A stretch of 64,000 nucleotides of DNA from Andrena cerasifolii (Eukaryota > Arthropoda > Insecta > Hymenoptera > Andrenidae): assembly GCF_050908995.1 (NCBI RefSeq), contig NC_135120.1, forward strand, positions 3,361,433-3,425,432, in the 5' to 3' direction. Under the pieces are notes generated by a model. It did not search any database, was not told the DNA's origin, and was given only the letters and a program-made list of their open reading frames with translations. How positions within the stretch are numbered: the first letter of the stretch is position 1; each line of letters opens with the position of its first letter. The translations under genes and the position numbers were made by a program. Shown here in pieces: positions 62,248-64,000 of this stretch.

Positions 62248-63948
62248 AAGACGAGTAAAACGAGTAAAACGAGTAAAACGAGTAAAACGAGTAAAACGAG
62301 TAAAACGAGTAAAACGAGTAAAACGAGTAAAACGAGTAAAACGAGTAAAACGAGTAAAACGAGTAAAACGAGTAAAACGAGTAAAACGAGTAAAACGAGT
62401 AAAACGAGTAAAACGAGTAAAACGAGTAAAACGAGTAAAACGAGTAAAACGAGCAAAACGAGCAAAACGAGTAAAACGAGTAAAACGAGTAAAACGAGTA
62501 AATCGAGTAAAACGAGTAAATCGAGTAAATCGAGTAAAACGAGTAAAACGAGTAATACGAGTAATACGAGTAAAACGAGTAAAACGAGTAAAACGAGTAA
62601 TACGAGTAATACGAGTAAAACGAGTAAAACGAATAAAACTAGTAAAACGAGTAAAACGAGCAAAACGAGCAAAACTAGTAAAACGAGCAAAACGAGCAAA
62701 ACGAGCAAAACTAGTAAAACGAGCAAAACGAGTAAAACGAGTAAAACGAGTAAAACGAGTAAAACGAGTAAAACGAGTAAAACGAGTAAAACGAGTAAAA
62801 CGAGTAAAACGAGTAAAACGAGTAAAACGAGTAAAACGAGTAAAACGAGTAAAACGAGTAAAACGAGTAAAACGAGTAAAACGAGTAAAACGAGTAAAAC
62901 GAGTAAAACGAGTAACACGAGTAAAACGAGTAAAACGAGTAAAACGAGTAAAACGAGTAAAACGAGTAAAACGAGTAAAACGAGTAAAACGAGTAAAACG
63001 AGTAAAACGAGTAAAACGAGCAAAACGAGTAAAACGAGTAAAACGAGTAAAACGAGTAAAACGAGCAAAACGAGCAAAACGAGCAAAACTAGTAAAACGA
63101 GTAAAACGAGTAAAACGAGTAAAACGAGTAAAACGAGTAAAACGAGTAAAACGAGTAAAACGAGTAAATCGAGTAAAACGAGTAAATCGAGTAAAACGAG
63201 TAAATCGAGTAAAACGAGTAAAACGAGTAAAACGAGTAAAACGAGTAAAACGAGTAAAACGAGTAAAACGAGTAAAACGAGTAAAACGAGTAAAACGAGT
63301 AAAACGAGTAAAACGAGTAAAACGAGCAAATCGAGTAAAACGAGTAAATCGAGTAAAACGAGTAAAACGAGTAAAACGAGTAAAACGAGTAAAACGAGTA
63401 AAACGAGTAAAACGAGTAAAACGAGTAAAACGAGTAAAACGAGTAAAACGAGTAAAACGAGTAAAACGAGTAAAACGCGTAAAACGAGTAGAACGAGTAA
63501 TACGAGTAAAACGAGTAAAACGAGTAAAACGAGTAAAACGAGTAAAACGAGTAAAACGAGTAAAACGAGTAAAACGAGTAAAACGAGTAAAACGAGTAAA
63601 ACGAGTAAAACGAGTAAAACGAGTAAAACGAGTAAAACGAGTAAAACGAGTAAAACGAGTAAAACGAGTAAAACGAGTAAAACGAGTAAAACTAGTAAAA
63701 CGAGCAAAACGAGTAAAACGAGTAAAACGAGCAAAACGAGTAAAACGAGTAAAACGAGTAAAACGAGTAAAACGAGTAAAACGAGTAAAACGAGTAAAAC
63801 GAGTAAAACGAGTAAAACGAGTAAAACGAGTAAAACGAGTAAAACGAGTAAAACGAGTAAAACGAGCAAAACGAGCAAAACTAGTAAAACGAGCAAAACG
63901 AGCAAAACGAGCAAAACGAGCAAAACGAGCAAAACTAGTAAGACGAGT
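62248..63948 (+). repeat. Unit U, copy 4 (R to R, 188 units)
   Basis: R 62248, C×2, W-B-W-W from 62500, I×2-B×3-I×2, T near 62630, S-B-C×2-S-C×3-S-C, N 62914, then module Nm from C 63013: C×3-S, W-B-W-B-W, C-W-B-W, M-B-G-I near 63472, S-C-B-B-C, C×2-S-C×5-S-R with R at 63940-63948. Total 1,692 bp, equal to the copy at 7111-8802, 55 kb away. Confidence 0.85.
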
Positions 63949-64000
63949 AAAACGAGTAAAACGAGTAAAACGAGTAAAACGAGTAAAACGAGTAAAACGA
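63949..64000 (+). repeat. Base units, array continues past the window
   Basis: Five exact base units and the first seven bases of a sixth. After S-R the earlier copies run on into E/I-rich DNA, so the same may follow outside the window. Confidence 0.9.

Larger units (their letters stand above)
1..64000 (+). repeat. 9-bp satellite array spanning the window
   Basis: Every base belongs to a tandem 9-bp unit whose consensus is aaaacgagt. The direction never flips: no ctcg string occurs on the + strand. The unit is about one third GC and seven of nine + strand bases are purines. Most units are exact; the rest are mainly single-base variants, of which about a dozen types are common and clustered. 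Apart from 11 single-base register changes, the spacing is exactly 9 bp. No unique DNA, transposon or array edge is present. What is seen is satellite DNA; a heterochromatic eukaryotic location is inferred. Large assembly artefacts cannot be excluded from sequence alone, but shared rare variants between distant copies argue that the structure is real. Confidence 0.99.

Noticed and set aside
1..64000. Telomeric repeat
   Set aside because: The unit is not G-rich in the usual way and matches none of the known telomere motifs such as TTAGGG, TTAGG, TTTAGGG or TTAGGC.
1..64000. CRISPR array
   Set aside because: There are no spacers: consecutive 9-bp units abut directly, and the differences between them are mostly single bases.

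Overview
The whole 64 kb is one uninterrupted satellite DNA array. The unit is 9 bp (aaaacgagt on the + strand; actcgtttt on the other), repeated head to tail about 7,100 times in one orientation. I found no gene, RNA gene, mobile element, CRISPR array, promoter or unique sequence, and neither edge of the array lies inside the window. The long open frames on both strands are arithmetic: 9 is a multiple of 3, the + strand has a stop in only one frame, and the - strand unit has none. Continuous short-unit satellite on this scale points to a eukaryotic genome (pericentromeric, centromeric, subtelomeric or sex-chromosome heterochromatin). The unit is not a known telomere motif, and I cannot name the organism. 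Each unit carries a CpG, and CpG-decay forms are very rare, which suggests little CpG methylation or very recent amplification.

Letter code used below. B = base unit aaaacgagt. C = aaaacgagc. S = aaaactagt (makes ACTAGT, SpeI). I = aatacgagt. W = aaatcgagt (makes TCGA, TaqI). M = aaaacgcgt (makes ACGCGT, MluI). G = agaacgagt. N = aacacgagt. P = aaaaccagt. E = aaaacgaga. R = aagacgagt. T = aaaacgaat. X = aattcgagt. Multipliers mean consecutive copies. All comparisons were made by eye from marker units, so block edges are good to a few units.

The variants are not scattered. They form fixed cassettes, such as S-B-C×2-S-C×3-S-C, W-B-W-W, I×2-B×3-I×2, and M-B-C-W-B-W, and these recur in the same order over hundreds to thousands of bases. 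The array is therefore a nested higher-order repeat. Layout: 0.3-7.1 kb, two copies of a long unit (2.7 and 3.5 kb); 7.1-21.6 kb, repeats of a 1.7-1.8 kb unit ending in S-R, separated by E/I-rich blocks; 21.6-25.8 kb, a 2,691-bp (299-unit) period; 26.5-36.3 kb, two and a half copies of a 3.9-4.0 kb unit; 36.3-40.4 kb, G-rich DNA with 8-bp units that shift the register; 39.4-52.5 kb, an approximately 8-8.6 kb super-unit present twice, each made of a G-dimer block plus two 2.2 kb units; 52.5-58.4 kb, 981-bp and ~880-bp tandem units; 58.4-64 kb, second homes of the units seen at 4.4-6.7 kb and 7.1-8.8 kb.

The register changes only 11 times in 64 kb, each by one base. Six of these are the same 8-bp unit carried inside a duplicated cassette. 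Four lie within 490 bp near 35 kb and cancel out, which looks more like consensus error. The picture fits repeated unequal exchange or slippage acting on segments from about 18 bp to more than 8 kb. I see no encoded system here; the interest lies in the architecture and mutation pattern of the satellite.
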